A DNA stretch of 32,833 bases, taken from NCBI GenBank assembly GCA_900550865.1, contig URTM01000030.1:1-32833 (forward strand). The letters run 5' to 3'. The notes beneath the pieces were generated by a model that saw nothing but the letters and a program-made list of their open reading frames with translations, did no database searches and was not told where the DNA came from. A program made the position numbers and the translations under genes. The DNA comes from an uncultured Dorea sp. Its GTDB lineage: Bacteria > Bacillota > Clostridia > Lachnospirales > Lachnospiraceae. How positions within the stretch are numbered: position 1 is the first letter of the stretch; every line of letters starts with the position of its first letter. Below are positions 1 through 8,693 of the stretch, piece after piece.

Positions 1-2590
1 CTGTTACCTCCACATTCTTTTTTATTTTGAATGTCCGCAAAATCCGTCCTACATCAGCTGGTCTCCATGGAACGTCCAGATGATGGACTGCCACGAGACG
101 TTCCTGGATGTTACATCCGGTTCCAAGCTTTGTGGTTGAACCGATCAAAATACGAATCTTGCCGGCATTAAAGTCTTTCTCCATCTTCTTTCTCTTTGCC
201 GCCGTGTCAGCCTCCTGAATGAATCTTATTTCACCGACAGGAATTCCTTTGTCTACTACAAGGATTCTCTTCAGTTCGTCATAAAGGTTAAATCCTGCTT
301 TCGGAGTGCTGATATCCAGGAATACCGCCTGTGTGAATCCCGGATGTTTCTGATACATCATCCTTACATTCTCTGCACAGGCAGACACCCTGTTCGTATG
401 TTCTGCGTCTTTTCCCGTTTTCTCTTCTTTTGTATCCGGCATTGTCTGCTCAGCCATCTGATCTGTCGTCCGGTCTGCCCGTACAAGACGTTCATCCAGT
501 GCGATCTTCTTGCCATCCAGAGTGATCTTAAGCAGATTATCTTCTGCCGGATCGACTCTTCCTGCACGGACATCTTCGGTACGCCTGACCAGTTCTTCGA
601 TGTACTTCTTCTGCTCTTCCGTCTTCTTCACGACAATGTCCTTATAAGCTTCGAATTCCGGAAGGCCTTCCTGTCTGTCCTCGTGGTCTGCCTTGTGAAA
701 ATGTGCCACAGAAGCAAACATCTTCATCAATTCCGGGAGATTCTGGAAGCTTGAATATCTCGTTCTCATCCGGTAATGCTGTGCGTCTACATCCACCTCA
801 AACTCACAGACAGCCTTCGTAAATGTTGCAAGCCATGCATGAAAATAGTACGTCTGTGACTCTCTTAATTCCTGCGGCTGAAGGTAATACTGCCATGTAT
901 AGATGTCGGTCATCGAGTTCGTGATCGGAGTACCGGTTGCGAAGATCACACGGCCACCTGTCTTCTCAATATAGCGGACACGGTCCAGCATATTGTCGGC
1001 TTTCTTGCTTCCTTCTGTGTGAAGACCGATCACCTCGCTGCCGCAAAAATGATTAATTGAAATGTTCTTATAATGATGTGCTTCATCTACCACCAGCAGA
1101 TCGAAGCCAAGATCATCAAAACAGGTCTGATATGTGTCTTTGTATTCACGCTCCCACTTGTCCGTCTTGTGCTTCATCGCTGTATAGACACGGCGGAGCT
1201 GTTGGCGGTACTCATATACATGCACCTGCTCAATATAAGCCTGCAGGTTTCTAAGCTCTGCCCTCTTCTTTTTTCTCAAATATTCTTTTGACAGTGTCAG
1301 TCTGTCCAGTGAACTGTGCGGCATAAAGATAACTTCATAATCTCCGTTCTGGATCTTTTCCAGTGTCTTCTTGCGGTGGGAAGACTTAAAATTTCCATTC
1401 GGATAACAGCATAATACTTTGTCATTCGGAAATAAATCGGTATACAGGTCATACACTGCTTTCACCGTATCATTCGGTACTGTAATCAATGCCTTCTTCG
1501 ACAACTGCATCTGAATCAGTTTATGTACTCCGGCGCAATATTCGTAAGTCTTGCCGGAGCCTACTTCATCTGCCAGTAACACATTTTTACAGCTAATGAT
1601 CTGGGCTGCTGCGTTCTTCTGATAGTCTTTCAGTCTGCACTTCGGACTGTCCGGGAACTCTATCCAGTGACCGTCATATGAAGGGATCGAATAACCAAAA
1701 TGTTCCATATAAGCCTTAATAATCTCAGGCATATAGCCTTTCACCCATTCATGCCATTTTGCTTCGATCAGTTCTGCTTTCTTCTGCGCAGCAAATGTCT
1801 CTGTCTTATTCAGCACGTAACTTACGCCGGAGCCATCCGGCTTCATTACCGGATCTTTGATCTTGATCGGTTTCAGATTCAGAAGGTGTTCGATGATCTT
1901 TACCGCACTCATTTTTGAAGTACCATAGATTACTTCATTCAGAATGTGGGCCGGCTTGCGATCGCAGAGGACCTTCCATTTGCCTGTATAATCCTCATAA
2001 CTGACATCCGGAACATCCTTGGTCTCTAATAAGAATGAGACAAAGGATGCGTAGATGCCAACTCCCTCCAGAGTAATATCACGAAGCCATGTGACACCCA
2101 TGCCTATATACAATTCATCTCCCAGCACTTCTTCCGGAAGATTGGCTTTCAGAAGCTTTAAATTCTCTTCGTATAATCCGGTCTGTTCATGATATTTTTC
2201 TGTCTTATGGTATTTCTCAACCAGATTGCCGGTCAGCATCTCTTCTCTTGTGATCCAGCCGGAATAGCGGTCTCCACTTAATTGATAGCGGACCGGATCC
2301 TGCCAGATGTATATGCCGTTGGCAAGATGCAAGATCTCATCCATCTTGTAACCGGTCATTTTGGCCCAGTACTTCAGATTGATGTATCCATATTTCTCTC
2401 TTGTCTTCCAGAAGCCTTCCTCCAGGTTGCACAATCCTGGGACTTTCTCTGCCGCCGGTACATCCACACCGGCTGTGCCGGCGGCATCACAGGACTTCAG
2501 GAGATCATCTTCCGCATCCTCGTTATCATAATAGACGTCCAGTTCATCTATCCCGGTATAGATACCGATATGGTTCACTTCTTCATTCAT
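1..2590 (-). CDS. SNF2-like SF2 DNA helicase/translocase, 3' end beyond left edge
   Basis: An open frame of 863 codons runs off the left edge, so the C terminus is unseen. From about residue 300 it reads as a superfamily 2 helicase of the SNF2-like kind often found with N6-adenine methylases in phages and conjugative elements. Visible are a Walker A motif (DEVGSGKTY, near 341-350), motif II DEAHHYKN (502-509), a TGTPITNS motif III (552 onward) and, in the second lobe, GTGCNIQERL. No methylase domain is seen, and the first 300 residues match nothing I know. Start choice: GGAGG lies 10 nt before the ATG at 2590; an in-frame ATG at 2614 has no ribosome site. Motif VI reads ADVGRILR, where relatives usually have QREGRILRQG, so a Q-R-E segment seems missing. 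It follows Hsp70-A after 114 nt and is the last visible gene of the operon. DNA translocation or remodelling is inferred from the family. Confidence 0.85.
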   Translation of the reverse strand, partial: MNEEVNHIGIYTGIDELDVYYDNEDAEDDLLKSCDAAGTAGVDVPAAEKVPGLCNLEEGFWKTREKYGYINLKYWAKMTGYKMDEILHLANGIYIWQDPVRYQLSGDRYSGWITREEMLTGNLVEKYHKTEKYHEQTGLYEENLKLLKANLPEEVLGDELYIGMGVTWLRDITLEGVGIYASFVSFLLETKDVPDVSYEDYTGKWKVLCDRKPAHILNEVIYGTSKMSAVKIIEHLLNLKPIKIKDPVMKPDGSGVSYVLNKTETFAAQKKAELIEAKWHEWVKGYMPEIIKAYMEHFGYSIPSYDGHWIEFPDSPKCRLKDYQKNAAAQIISCKNVLLADEVGSGKTYEYCAGVHKLIQMQLSKKALITVPNDTVKAVYDLYTDLFPNDKVLCCYPNGNFKSSHRKKTLEKIQNGDYEVIFMPHSSLDRLTLSKEYLRKKKRAELRNLQAYIEQVHVYEYRQQLRRVYTAMKHKTDKWEREYKDTYQTCFDDLGFDLLVVDEAHHYKNISINHFCGSEVIGLHTEGSKKADNMLDRVRYIEKTGGRVIFATGTPITNSMTDIYTWQYYLQPQELRESQTYYFHAWLATFTKAVCEFEVDVDAQHYRMRTRYSSFQNLPELMKMFASVAHFHKADHEDRQEGLPEFEAYKDIVVKKTEEQKKYIEELVRRTEDVRAGRVDPAEDNLLKITLDGKKIALDERLVRADRTTDQMAEQTMPDTKEEKTGKDAEHTNRVSACAENVRMMYQKHPGFTQAVFLDISTPKAGFNLYDELKRILVVDKGIPVGEIRFIQEADTAAKRKKMEKDFNAGKIRILIGSTTKLGTGCNIQERLVAVHHLDVPWRPADVGRILRTFKIKKNVEVT

Positions 2591-2704
2591 ATTTTTAACA
2601 CCTCCGTCTTTCATTGATTTTATAAAGGCATCTTAGTCCTTTCATTTACTCCTTCTTGTTCAAAAAGCCTGAAAAAGTGAATCGTATTACCGTTTTCCCG
2701 GCCA

Positions 2705-4351
2705 CTATCCGGCTCTGTCGAAGATGTCTTCGATCTTTTCTTTACCTTTCTCCACGTCTTCGTCGCTCATTACAGACGTTGTCTTCACTGATGTCTCGAT
2801 ATGTGTATGTCCACTTTCTTCCACGGCCTTCACATGCAATATGCGTTCCTCGTCAAGACGCATGGAAACAAGAATTGGTGAACCTTTTTTCAGGTTTCCT
2901 TCAATCTGAAGTTTTGCTTCTGCAATCTTCGTTCCTTCAGAAATTTCCAACAGTTCTTTGTCTGCTGTATTGGATTCATAGATACGGATCAGCACTGCGG
3001 ACTGGTTCTCTACGCGTGTGTAATAGGTCTTATTATCCATGACTGCCGGAAGCTCTGTGTTACGGTATAAGAGATTGCTGATCATGACATGCTCTTCCCC
3101 GGAAGCTTCCATGTCATCGACAATGACTTCAACACCGTAAGATCTGTTGCATACCGGAACCAGAGTTCTCGTCATTCCTACACGCTCTTTTCCGGCTTCT
3201 CCTGCACCATGATCATGCTCTTCATTTGAGAGTTCTGCGGCAAATAATGCTGCACCTCTGCAGATGGTTGTCTCCGGGCTCTTCACATGGACCTGGGTAT
3301 CCTGAAACACTACTTTCACCGCATCCTGGATCATTGGTACATTTGCTGTACCGCCAGTCAACACAATCAGATCTGGTTTCATACCCTGTTTTTCTGCTTC
3401 TTTTCTGGCATTCTCCAGCAGGTTATGGAACGTTTTAAATGCTGCTTCACTTGCCTTCACGAATTCTTCTCTAGTGATCTCAACATTGGCAGTACCGTGT
3501 TCGCCCTTTCCAAAGCACCATACAAAGGAAGTTCTGGTAAGTTTGGACAACTGTTCTTTGCCCATTTCTGCGCGAAGGCTGAGTTCCTGTTTTGCAAATG
3601 GAGTCAGATTCTTAAGCTGGGCAATCAGCTCTTTCTTCTGCTCCGCATTCAGTTCTTTGGATGTCTTCAGCTCTTTCAGAACTTTTGCCTCTGACATCTT
3701 CATAACGATCTCATCCAGCTCGGCTCCGGCAAAATGAAGATTACCTGAGGTGAATTTTGTCACAATTTTTTTGTCCGTCAGATGGAAACCAGAAATGTCC
3801 GTCGTTGCTCCACCTACGTCAACACACAACAGATCTTTTCCGTTCAGATCCAGGTCATTTCCTTCACTGCAGGCTTTCGCAGCAGCAGCTGTCTCGGTAA
3901 GAAGATATACCTTTCGAAAACCGGCCATCTCTCCACTTTTCTTTGTAGCGTCACGCTGAATGGCGTCGAACTCTTCTGGCACTGTAATGACCACTGTATC
4001 CAGTTCTGTTCCGGTATAGCTTTCTGCGTCTTCTTTCTTTTTCTTCAGCATCATGGCAGATAATTCCTGTGCCGTGAAAGTCTTTCCATCCTTGTCGTAT
4101 ACCGGGTCTGTGCTGCCCATCATTCTCTTCCAGCGGCTCACACTGTGCTCCGGATTCAACACGGCCTGTTCTTTGGCACGGTCTCCCAGAACCACATGTT
4201 CCTTTCCGTCTTTCTCACAGATCAGTGCATAGGATGGTGTTGCGTATGCTCCTGTCTCGCTGTTCTCCACGTATTCGATTCTTCCATTCTCGTGTACGAC
4301 TGCGCTCATGCAGTTTGTGCTTCCGAGGTCAATTGCTAATCTTTTCTCCAT
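2705..4351 (-). CDS. Hsp70/DnaK-like chaperone (Hsp70-A of the cluster)
   Basis: A 548-residue Hsp70-family protein, shorter than DnaK (about 610-640). The N-terminal ATPase domain has the phosphate-1 loop AIDLGSTNC (6-14), a WKRMMG segment corresponding to the region of the DnaK catalytic lysine, TETAAAA around E153, the phosphate-2 loop CVDVGGATTDIS (176-187) and the adenosine motif IVLTGGTANVP. A substrate-binding beta domain follows (about 400-515), then a short charged tail (SDEDVEKGKEKIEDIF) in place of a full helical lid. The key ATPase residues look intact, so it is probably an active ATP-dependent chaperone. The ATG at 4351 has GGAGG 8 nt upstream. It lies between the GTPase-associated protein and the helicase, with a hairpin in the gap upstream of it. 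It is too divergent and too embedded to be the housekeeping dnaK, so I give no symbol. Client specificity is unknown. Confidence 0.9.
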   Translation of the reverse strand: MEKRLAIDLGSTNCMSAVVHENGRIEYVENSETGAYATPSYALICEKDGKEHVVLGDRAKEQAVLNPEHSVSRWKRMMGSTDPVYDKDGKTFTAQELSAMMLKKKKEDAESYTGTELDTVVITVPEEFDAIQRDATKKSGEMAGFRKVYLLTETAAAAKACSEGNDLDLNGKDLLCVDVGGATTDISGFHLTDKKIVTKFTSGNLHFAGAELDEIVMKMSEAKVLKELKTSKELNAEQKKELIAQLKNLTPFAKQELSLRAEMGKEQLSKLTRTSFVWCFGKGEHGTANVEITREEFVKASEAAFKTFHNLLENARKEAEKQGMKPDLIVLTGGTANVPMIQDAVKVVFQDTQVHVKSPETTICRGAALFAAELSNEEHDHGAGEAGKERVGMTRTLVPVCNRSYGVEVIVDDMEASGEEHVMISNLLYRNTELPAVMDNKTYYTRVENQSAVLIRIYESNTADKELLEISEGTKIAEAKLQIEGNLKKGSPILVSMRLDEERILHVKAVEESGHTHIETSVKTTSVMSDEDVEKGKEKIEDIFDRAG

Positions 4352-4392
4352 TGTAAGATCCTCCTTTTTTACTTTTCCATTGGTCTGTTATC

Positions 4393-4423
4393 TGTGTACC
4401 TGTCGGTTAAGTACAGGTACACA
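4393..4423. other. Intercistronic inverted repeat (11-bp arms, 9-nt loop)
   Basis: The arms TGTGTACCTGT (4393-4403) and ACAGGTACACA (4413-4423) are perfect complements around a 9-nt loop. They lie in the 118-nt gap between the 429-residue gene and Hsp70-A. No T-run follows on the minus strand, so this is not a typical terminator. It could be an RNA-processing or stabilising hairpin, or a dyad operator for an internal promoter; the sequence does not decide. Confidence 0.6.
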
Positions 4424-4469
4424 TTAGCAAAATCATGTCTTCCCTTTTGTTCAAAATCCCCTCAAAAAA

Positions 4470-5759
4470 TTACTGATTCAGGAACTTTACAGACCTCTTA
4501 TGAACAAATCTTTCATCCATATCTGTTACACATGCCTGGAACATCCGGTCCATCATAGCTGCGATGATGGACTTTGCTTCACGTTTACTTCCGGCTTTCT
4601 TCCGGATGAACTGAAGCATTTCACCGTAATCATAAGGACTTTCGATCTGCAGTCTCGTCCGTCTTTGTTCTTCCTCACAAGGGTTTTTTTTATAAAAACA
4701 CAGATAGAGTATTTCCATAAATCGTTCGCTACACATGATACTTGTCTCGAATTCGTATAATGCCATACGCAGCTTCCCGAGGAAATTCTCATATGCGTGT
4801 CTTCCGTATTTTTCACGGAAGTCTGTCAGACGGCTTTCCAGCTCGTAAGCTGAGACATCTGCTTCCAGTATGTACGCACGGGTCAGATCGACCAGTGCTG
4901 ACATCTTCTGCTCTCTGAGTCCATCTGTTCTTTCTTTTTTCTTCGTATTCTCACCAAGGCTGCAGCCCCAGCTAATCAGGGTCTCCAGTGTAGCTCTCTG
5001 GAAAAGCCGCTTGTCCATATACCGGATCTTCTCTTCCAGGATCACAATGTCCGGGTCTTCCAATGTACATTCCCCGGATTCTACGAGATAAAGTTTCACG
5101 TGGCTTCTGGCTGCTATATTATGGAGCACGGCCATCGTAAGTCTGCGCATGCCTTCCGGCACAACCAGCTGGAACTTGTATCTGTGCTTTCCAATCTCCT
5201 GGACTCCACGGGATAAACCAATCAATTTCTCATATCCCATATGATCCAGATAATTAGAAAGGATCTCCCCCGTCTCACCGTATCCTGCTCCGTATCCTGC
5301 TCCGTATCCTGCTCCAACTTCTGATCCAATTCCGGTGTCTGATCCCAGAAGTGGCTCAGGGAGCTCCCAGTCCGCCGGATCATCTGGGTCAGGAACTGTC
5401 GGGAAAAATAATTTTTCCATCTGATTGGCTGCAAGATAATACCGGCAGATCGCAGAAGTTAAATCTTCATCTGCCACGACCCCCCGGACGATCTCATGTG
5501 GGCGGCTCTCCCTTGAACTTGCACCCACTTTATAAGCCATCGCAATGACAAAACGGCCGTCTTCTTTCAAGGGGCATACACAAGTGCATGTCCCTTTTTC
5601 TGTTCTTACGATCAATTCACTGCAGCGGTGCTTTATCTCTTCCTTCACGCTTTGGTCAAGTCCTTCGGAAGCTATGATCTGCTGCCCTCCTCTCGCTGCA
5701 TCTCTGTCTACTACGAATGTACCTGCCTTTGTACCTTTCTTGAATCTGCCATCTACCAT
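4470..5759 (-). CDS. Putative GTPase-associated protein (GAP1-like?), 429 aa
   Basis: I do not firmly recognise this protein. The first 110 residues (starting GRFKKGTKAGTFVVDRDA, with PHEIVRGVVADEDL near 90) resemble by eye the N-terminal domain of the 'GTPase-associated protein 1' group that accompanies double-GTPases in predicted conflict systems; this is a weak match. A Pro/Asp/Gly-rich linker follows, holding three GAGYG-type repeats, then a mostly helical C-terminal half. No signal peptide, membrane segment or enzyme motif is visible. Its start (ATG at 5759) overlaps the stop of the GTPase gene by 7 nt (ATGGTAG), which implies translational coupling and equal amounts of the two proteins. 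An AGGAGG lies within the GTPase's acidic-tail codons upstream. A role as scaffold or regulator of the GTPase is inference from this coupling. Confidence 0.75.
   Translation of the reverse strand: MVDGRFKKGTKAGTFVVDRDAARGGQQIIASEGLDQSVKEEIKHRCSELIVRTEKGTCTCVCPLKEDGRFVIAMAYKVGASSRESRPHEIVRGVVADEDLTSAICRYYLAANQMEKLFFPTVPDPDDPADWELPEPLLGSDTGIGSEVGAGYGAGYGAGYGETGEILSNYLDHMGYEKLIGLSRGVQEIGKHRYKFQLVVPEGMRRLTMAVLHNIAARSHVKLYLVESGECTLEDPDIVILEEKIRYMDKRLFQRATLETLISWGCSLGENTKKKERTDGLREQKMSALVDLTRAYILEADVSAYELESRLTDFREKYGRHAYENFLGKLRMALYEFETSIMCSERFMEILYLCFYKKNPCEEEQRRTRLQIESPYDYGEMLQFIRKKAGSKREAKSIIAAMMDRMFQACVTDMDERFVHKRSVKFLNQ
5281..5316 (-). repeat. Three 12-bp tandem repeats coding Gly-Ala-Gly-Tyr units
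   Basis: The unit TATCCTGCTCCG occurs three times head to tail (the last copy with one end change) inside the 429-residue gene. It encodes a GAGYGAGYGAGYG linker between the N-terminal domain and the helical half. The length is a multiple of three, so copy-number slippage would change linker length without breaking the frame. Confidence 0.85.
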
Positions 5760-7315
5760 TCGTCCTCATCCTCCTCTTCATCACCTGTATATACCTTGAA
5801 TCTCCGTTTTTCTTTCTTCCTGTCAGTCGTATTCTCCGGCTCGTCCTCATCCTCATTCATATCTTCGTCTCTTTCCTCTTCATATGCATCGTCTTCGTAT
5901 TCCCCACCGTATTCCTCATCATACGCATCATCTAATTCGTCATCAAATTCATCGTCATACTCATCTGGGAATCCCAGCACTTTCCACATACGTTCCCAGA
6001 AATCCTTCTGCTTTTCCCCGTCAGAACCGGTTTTCTCTCCTGTTTTACCGGATCCTTGTTTTGCTTTAGTTGGATAAAGTCCCTGCTTATTAAGCACGTA
6101 TAAAAGCGGCTCATCGATGCAGAAAGGATGATACTCTCCGCGTTCATAAATTTCTTCACATTCCACCCCGATGGAGGCAATTGCAGCGAACGTTATATTC
6201 TTCTCCGGGACCATGCTTATAAGATTGTTAAAAAACATCGATGCTGTATGCTTGAAATAGTTCTTCAATGCTCTGCTTCTTTTTCCAAATGCTCCCATAT
6301 CGAAGCCTTTTTTATGTGTCAGCTGTACGATCTTACCATCACTGTCTGTCGTGACTGAATTGGAAAATACACCTTTCAGATACGGATTCGTCTGGTCCAA
6401 CAGATCTGCCTTTGTTACGATCACCATGATCTCGACATCCGCATTTTCCTGACTTCTGAGCACCTCCAGTCTTGGTCTTAATTCCTCAATTACCTTCTGG
6501 CACTGTGCACTTTTACCTTCTGACAGTGAAAGAAGGTCATCGGCTCCGATCATCAGAAAGATCATATCGAAGTTATATTTCACTGGATTCCATGACACGT
6601 CCTCGACACATTCCTGTCCGTCTATATCCTGAACCCTTATCAACATCTGCCGTTTTCCTCTGCCTGTTCCACGTGTAGCAAGTACCGTATGTGCCGGCGG
6701 TATCTGTCCTCTTCTTGTAGGCTCCGGAAGCACCCCTTCTTCAAATTCTTTCCTTGCTTCCTCTGCGGCCTCTTCTGCTTCTGATTTTTTAGGAGTATCA
6801 TTCAAAAAACTGGCCGACGTGCCGGCGGCCAGTGCATTGTAGAAGTTCTCACTGGTCGTCTGTAAGAAAAATGTTGTCTTACCAGTTGCCGCTGCGCCCT
6901 TCAGTCCGATCGTATATTCCTCTACTTCTCCTGCACTGTAAGGAAGCAGTTCCCCGGATTTTCCACTGAATTTGTAATACATCGTTCCATTTCTCGTCTC
7001 CAATGCTCTTGGAAAATTGTGTCTTCCATTCTTGTCAAAGATAAAGTCCACTCCCGGGCTGTATACGTTGTAGTATGTTGATTCATGTCCATCTACAATT
7101 TCAACGTTCTGCCGCATCTCCGGAAGCATATCTCTATTGCAAAACAGAACATCTGCCGCCTTAAGTATGTTTCCTTCACTGTCTGTACATTTGCAGAAAT
7201 TCAGATCCTTGTACTGTTCCTTCTCAACACTTCTGTTCTCCGGGAATCCTTCCCAGAACTTGTCCATGAATTTCTTTGAAACTTTTTTTCTCTTTCTCGC
7301 AATTTTTCTGTTCAT
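5753..7315 (-). CDS. Predicted GTPase (double-GTPase-like) with acidic C-terminal tail
   Basis: A 520-residue P-loop protein. G1 is GAAATGKT (140-147), a candidate G3 is DIDG (230-233) and G4 is TKAD (301-304), a set that points to guanine nucleotide binding. A long charged insertion (about 165-210) sits between G1 and G3. After the G domain, IASIGVECEEIYE and PFCIDEPLLYVL resemble the end of 'DO-GTPase' domains from predicted NTP-dependent conflict systems; that assignment is by eye. The first 20 residues are strongly basic (RKIARKRKKVSKK) and residues about 445-520 are almost all Asp/Glu/Tyr, so the protein is highly polarised in charge. There are no membrane segments. The start has AGGAG 9 nt before the ATG. 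It lies 19 nt after the transpeptidase gene and overlaps the next gene by 7 nt. A switch or assembly role is inferred. Confidence 0.8.
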   Translation of the reverse strand: MNRKIARKRKKVSKKFMDKFWEGFPENRSVEKEQYKDLNFCKCTDSEGNILKAADVLFCNRDMLPEMRQNVEIVDGHESTYYNVYSPGVDFIFDKNGRHNFPRALETRNGTMYYKFSGKSGELLPYSAGEVEEYTIGLKGAAATGKTTFFLQTTSENFYNALAAGTSASFLNDTPKKSEAEEAAEEARKEFEEGVLPEPTRRGQIPPAHTVLATRGTGRGKRQMLIRVQDIDGQECVEDVSWNPVKYNFDMIFLMIGADDLLSLSEGKSAQCQKVIEELRPRLEVLRSQENADVEIMVIVTKADLLDQTNPYLKGVFSNSVTTDSDGKIVQLTHKKGFDMGAFGKRSRALKNYFKHTASMFFNNLISMVPEKNITFAAIASIGVECEEIYERGEYHPFCIDEPLLYVLNKQGLYPTKAKQGSGKTGEKTGSDGEKQKDFWERMWKVLGFPDEYDDEFDDELDDAYDEEYGGEYEDDAYEEERDEDMNEDEDEPENTTDRKKEKRRFKVYTGDEEEDEDEW

Positions 7316-7334
7316 TATGATCTTCTCCTTCCTA

Positions 7335-8693
7335 CTACCGTGTACTCACTACATATTCCATGATTTCTTTCGCATATGCCGCAGCTGTACCGCTGTCAGC
7401 TTCTTGCGGCATCACATCGTCCAAACACACGGTAATTGCATACGGGGTGTCTTCACTGGTAAGGCCGCCGGTCCACCAGACTGTGTTCGTTCCGGACAGT
7501 GCGTGATACTTGTCTTCAATCTCTGCTGTTCCAGTCTTACCTGCCATCCCATATTCCGGCATAGCGGCTGAACGGCCTGTTCCATACGCTGTCACTTCTG
7601 TCATTGCTTCCACGACCTGACCTGCTACTTCTTTGGAACACATCTTGTATTCCTTCTTTTCCGTTGTTACTTCTTCCCATTGTCCGTTCACACGCTTTTG
7701 CAGAATCCAGTGCGGTTCTGTCATCGTGCCTCCATTGAACAGCATCCCAGTCGCTGCATTCAGAAAAAAAGGTGATATTTTACAGTTTCCCTGTCCTAAT
7801 ACCGAAAAATATAACTGTCGTTCACTGTCATCTCCGCCTGTGAAAGTAGGATCTGAAAAGCGAAGCTGGCTGAACGTGTGTGAATTGTCGAAACCTATTT
7901 TCCTTAACGTCTTTAACGTCTTTTGTTTCTCCGTTTTGTCCATCTGGTCCAGCATGCCAAGAAAGTATTTATTACAGCTCAATGCCGTACCTCGTTTATA
8001 ATCACACAATCCATGTCTGTGATGTCCGGCGCAATGGATTGCTATATTCTGATAATTGTCATCTACACAATCGTATGTATAATCCTTTAATTCCGGACTT
8101 GCCGTCAGAGCAGCCGCCAGAAAAAGAGGCTTAATTGTGCTGCCGGGTGAATATAATACATCACTGAGGCTGCTTCCGGCATTGGCATTACTGTACATTC
8201 CGAGTATCTCTCCCGTCTTGTAATTTGAGACTACGATGTACTGACGCTTATACCCTTTTGCTTTCGCTGTCTCTTCCAGATGTTCCTGAAGCTTTTGGTC
8301 AAAGGTCGTCTTCACATCCCCTCCTGTTCTTTTGTTGGAATGAGACTTCAATGTCTTCCCCAGTGTCTTCAGAGTCAGTTCGTTCTCCGTTCCGTACAAC
8401 CAGGGAGCATTACTGCAGAGATATTTTTTGTCTCCCTTGGTCTTATTGATATCTGCTCCAAGGATTTCTGCAAATGAACTTGCATCTGGGGAAATCTCTT
8501 CTCCGCTTCTGTCGTAGATTCTTCCCATCGTATAAATGTCTTCTGCCAGATGCATGGTCTGTGCTGTGTCAAAACTGGTCTTCAGTTTCCCTGAGACAAG
8601 ACGGTATCCAAATAAAATTACCACTCCGGTCATTGCAATCAGAAACAATCGGAAAATTGTCACACTTCTGTATCTTCTACGTCTTCTGACCAT
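7335..8693 (-). CDS. Class B penicillin-binding protein, peptidoglycan transpeptidase
   Basis: A 452-residue membrane-anchored transpeptidase that would cross-link peptidoglycan outside the membrane. After a basic cytoplasmic start (MVRRRRRYR) comes one transmembrane anchor (about 12-32), then a short N-terminal region containing MGRIYDRSG, typical of PbpA-type proteins, then the catalytic domain. All three active-site motifs are present: STIK (S185-K188), SCN (239-241) and KTGT (386-389), plus the conserved VLGQGN. It should therefore be active and beta-lactam binding. It is smaller than cell-division PBP2/FtsI proteins and lacks C-terminal PASTA repeats. The start overlaps the end of the SEDS gene by 34 nt, as expected for a SEDS-bPBP synthase pair; AAAGGAG lies upstream of the ATG. 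The FHA-SEDS-PBP order recalls the actinobacterial pknAB region. Confidence 0.92.
   Translation of the reverse strand: MVRRRRRYRSVTIFRLFLIAMTGVVILFGYRLVSGKLKTSFDTAQTMHLAEDIYTMGRIYDRSGEEISPDASSFAEILGADINKTKGDKKYLCSNAPWLYGTENELTLKTLGKTLKSHSNKRTGGDVKTTFDQKLQEHLEETAKAKGYKRQYIVVSNYKTGEILGMYSNANAGSSLSDVLYSPGSTIKPLFLAAALTASPELKDYTYDCVDDNYQNIAIHCAGHHRHGLCDYKRGTALSCNKYFLGMLDQMDKTEKQKTLKTLRKIGFDNSHTFSQLRFSDPTFTGGDDSERQLYFSVLGQGNCKISPFFLNAATGMLFNGGTMTEPHWILQKRVNGQWEEVTTEKKEYKMCSKEVAGQVVEAMTEVTAYGTGRSAAMPEYGMAGKTGTAEIEDKYHALSGTNTVWWTGGLTSEDTPYAITVCLDDVMPQEADSGTAAAYAKEIMEYVVSTR

Noticed and set aside
2612..2614. Alternative ATG for the helicase
   Set aside because: It is in frame but has no Shine-Dalgarno sequence; GGAGG is correctly placed only for the ATG at 2590.
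5281..5316. CRISPR-like repeat
   Set aside because: Units are 12 bp, directly adjacent without spacers, and lie in a coding frame.
5753..5990. Acidic tail of the GTPase as a frameshift artefact
   Set aside because: Codon style is continuous and the stop overlaps the start of the next gene in a typical ATGGTAG coupling, so the tail looks genuine.
5884..6077. Plus-strand frames rich in Ser or His opposite the GTPase acidic tail
   Set aside because: They are the antisense reading of Asp/Glu codons; composition is an artefact and no start signal exists.
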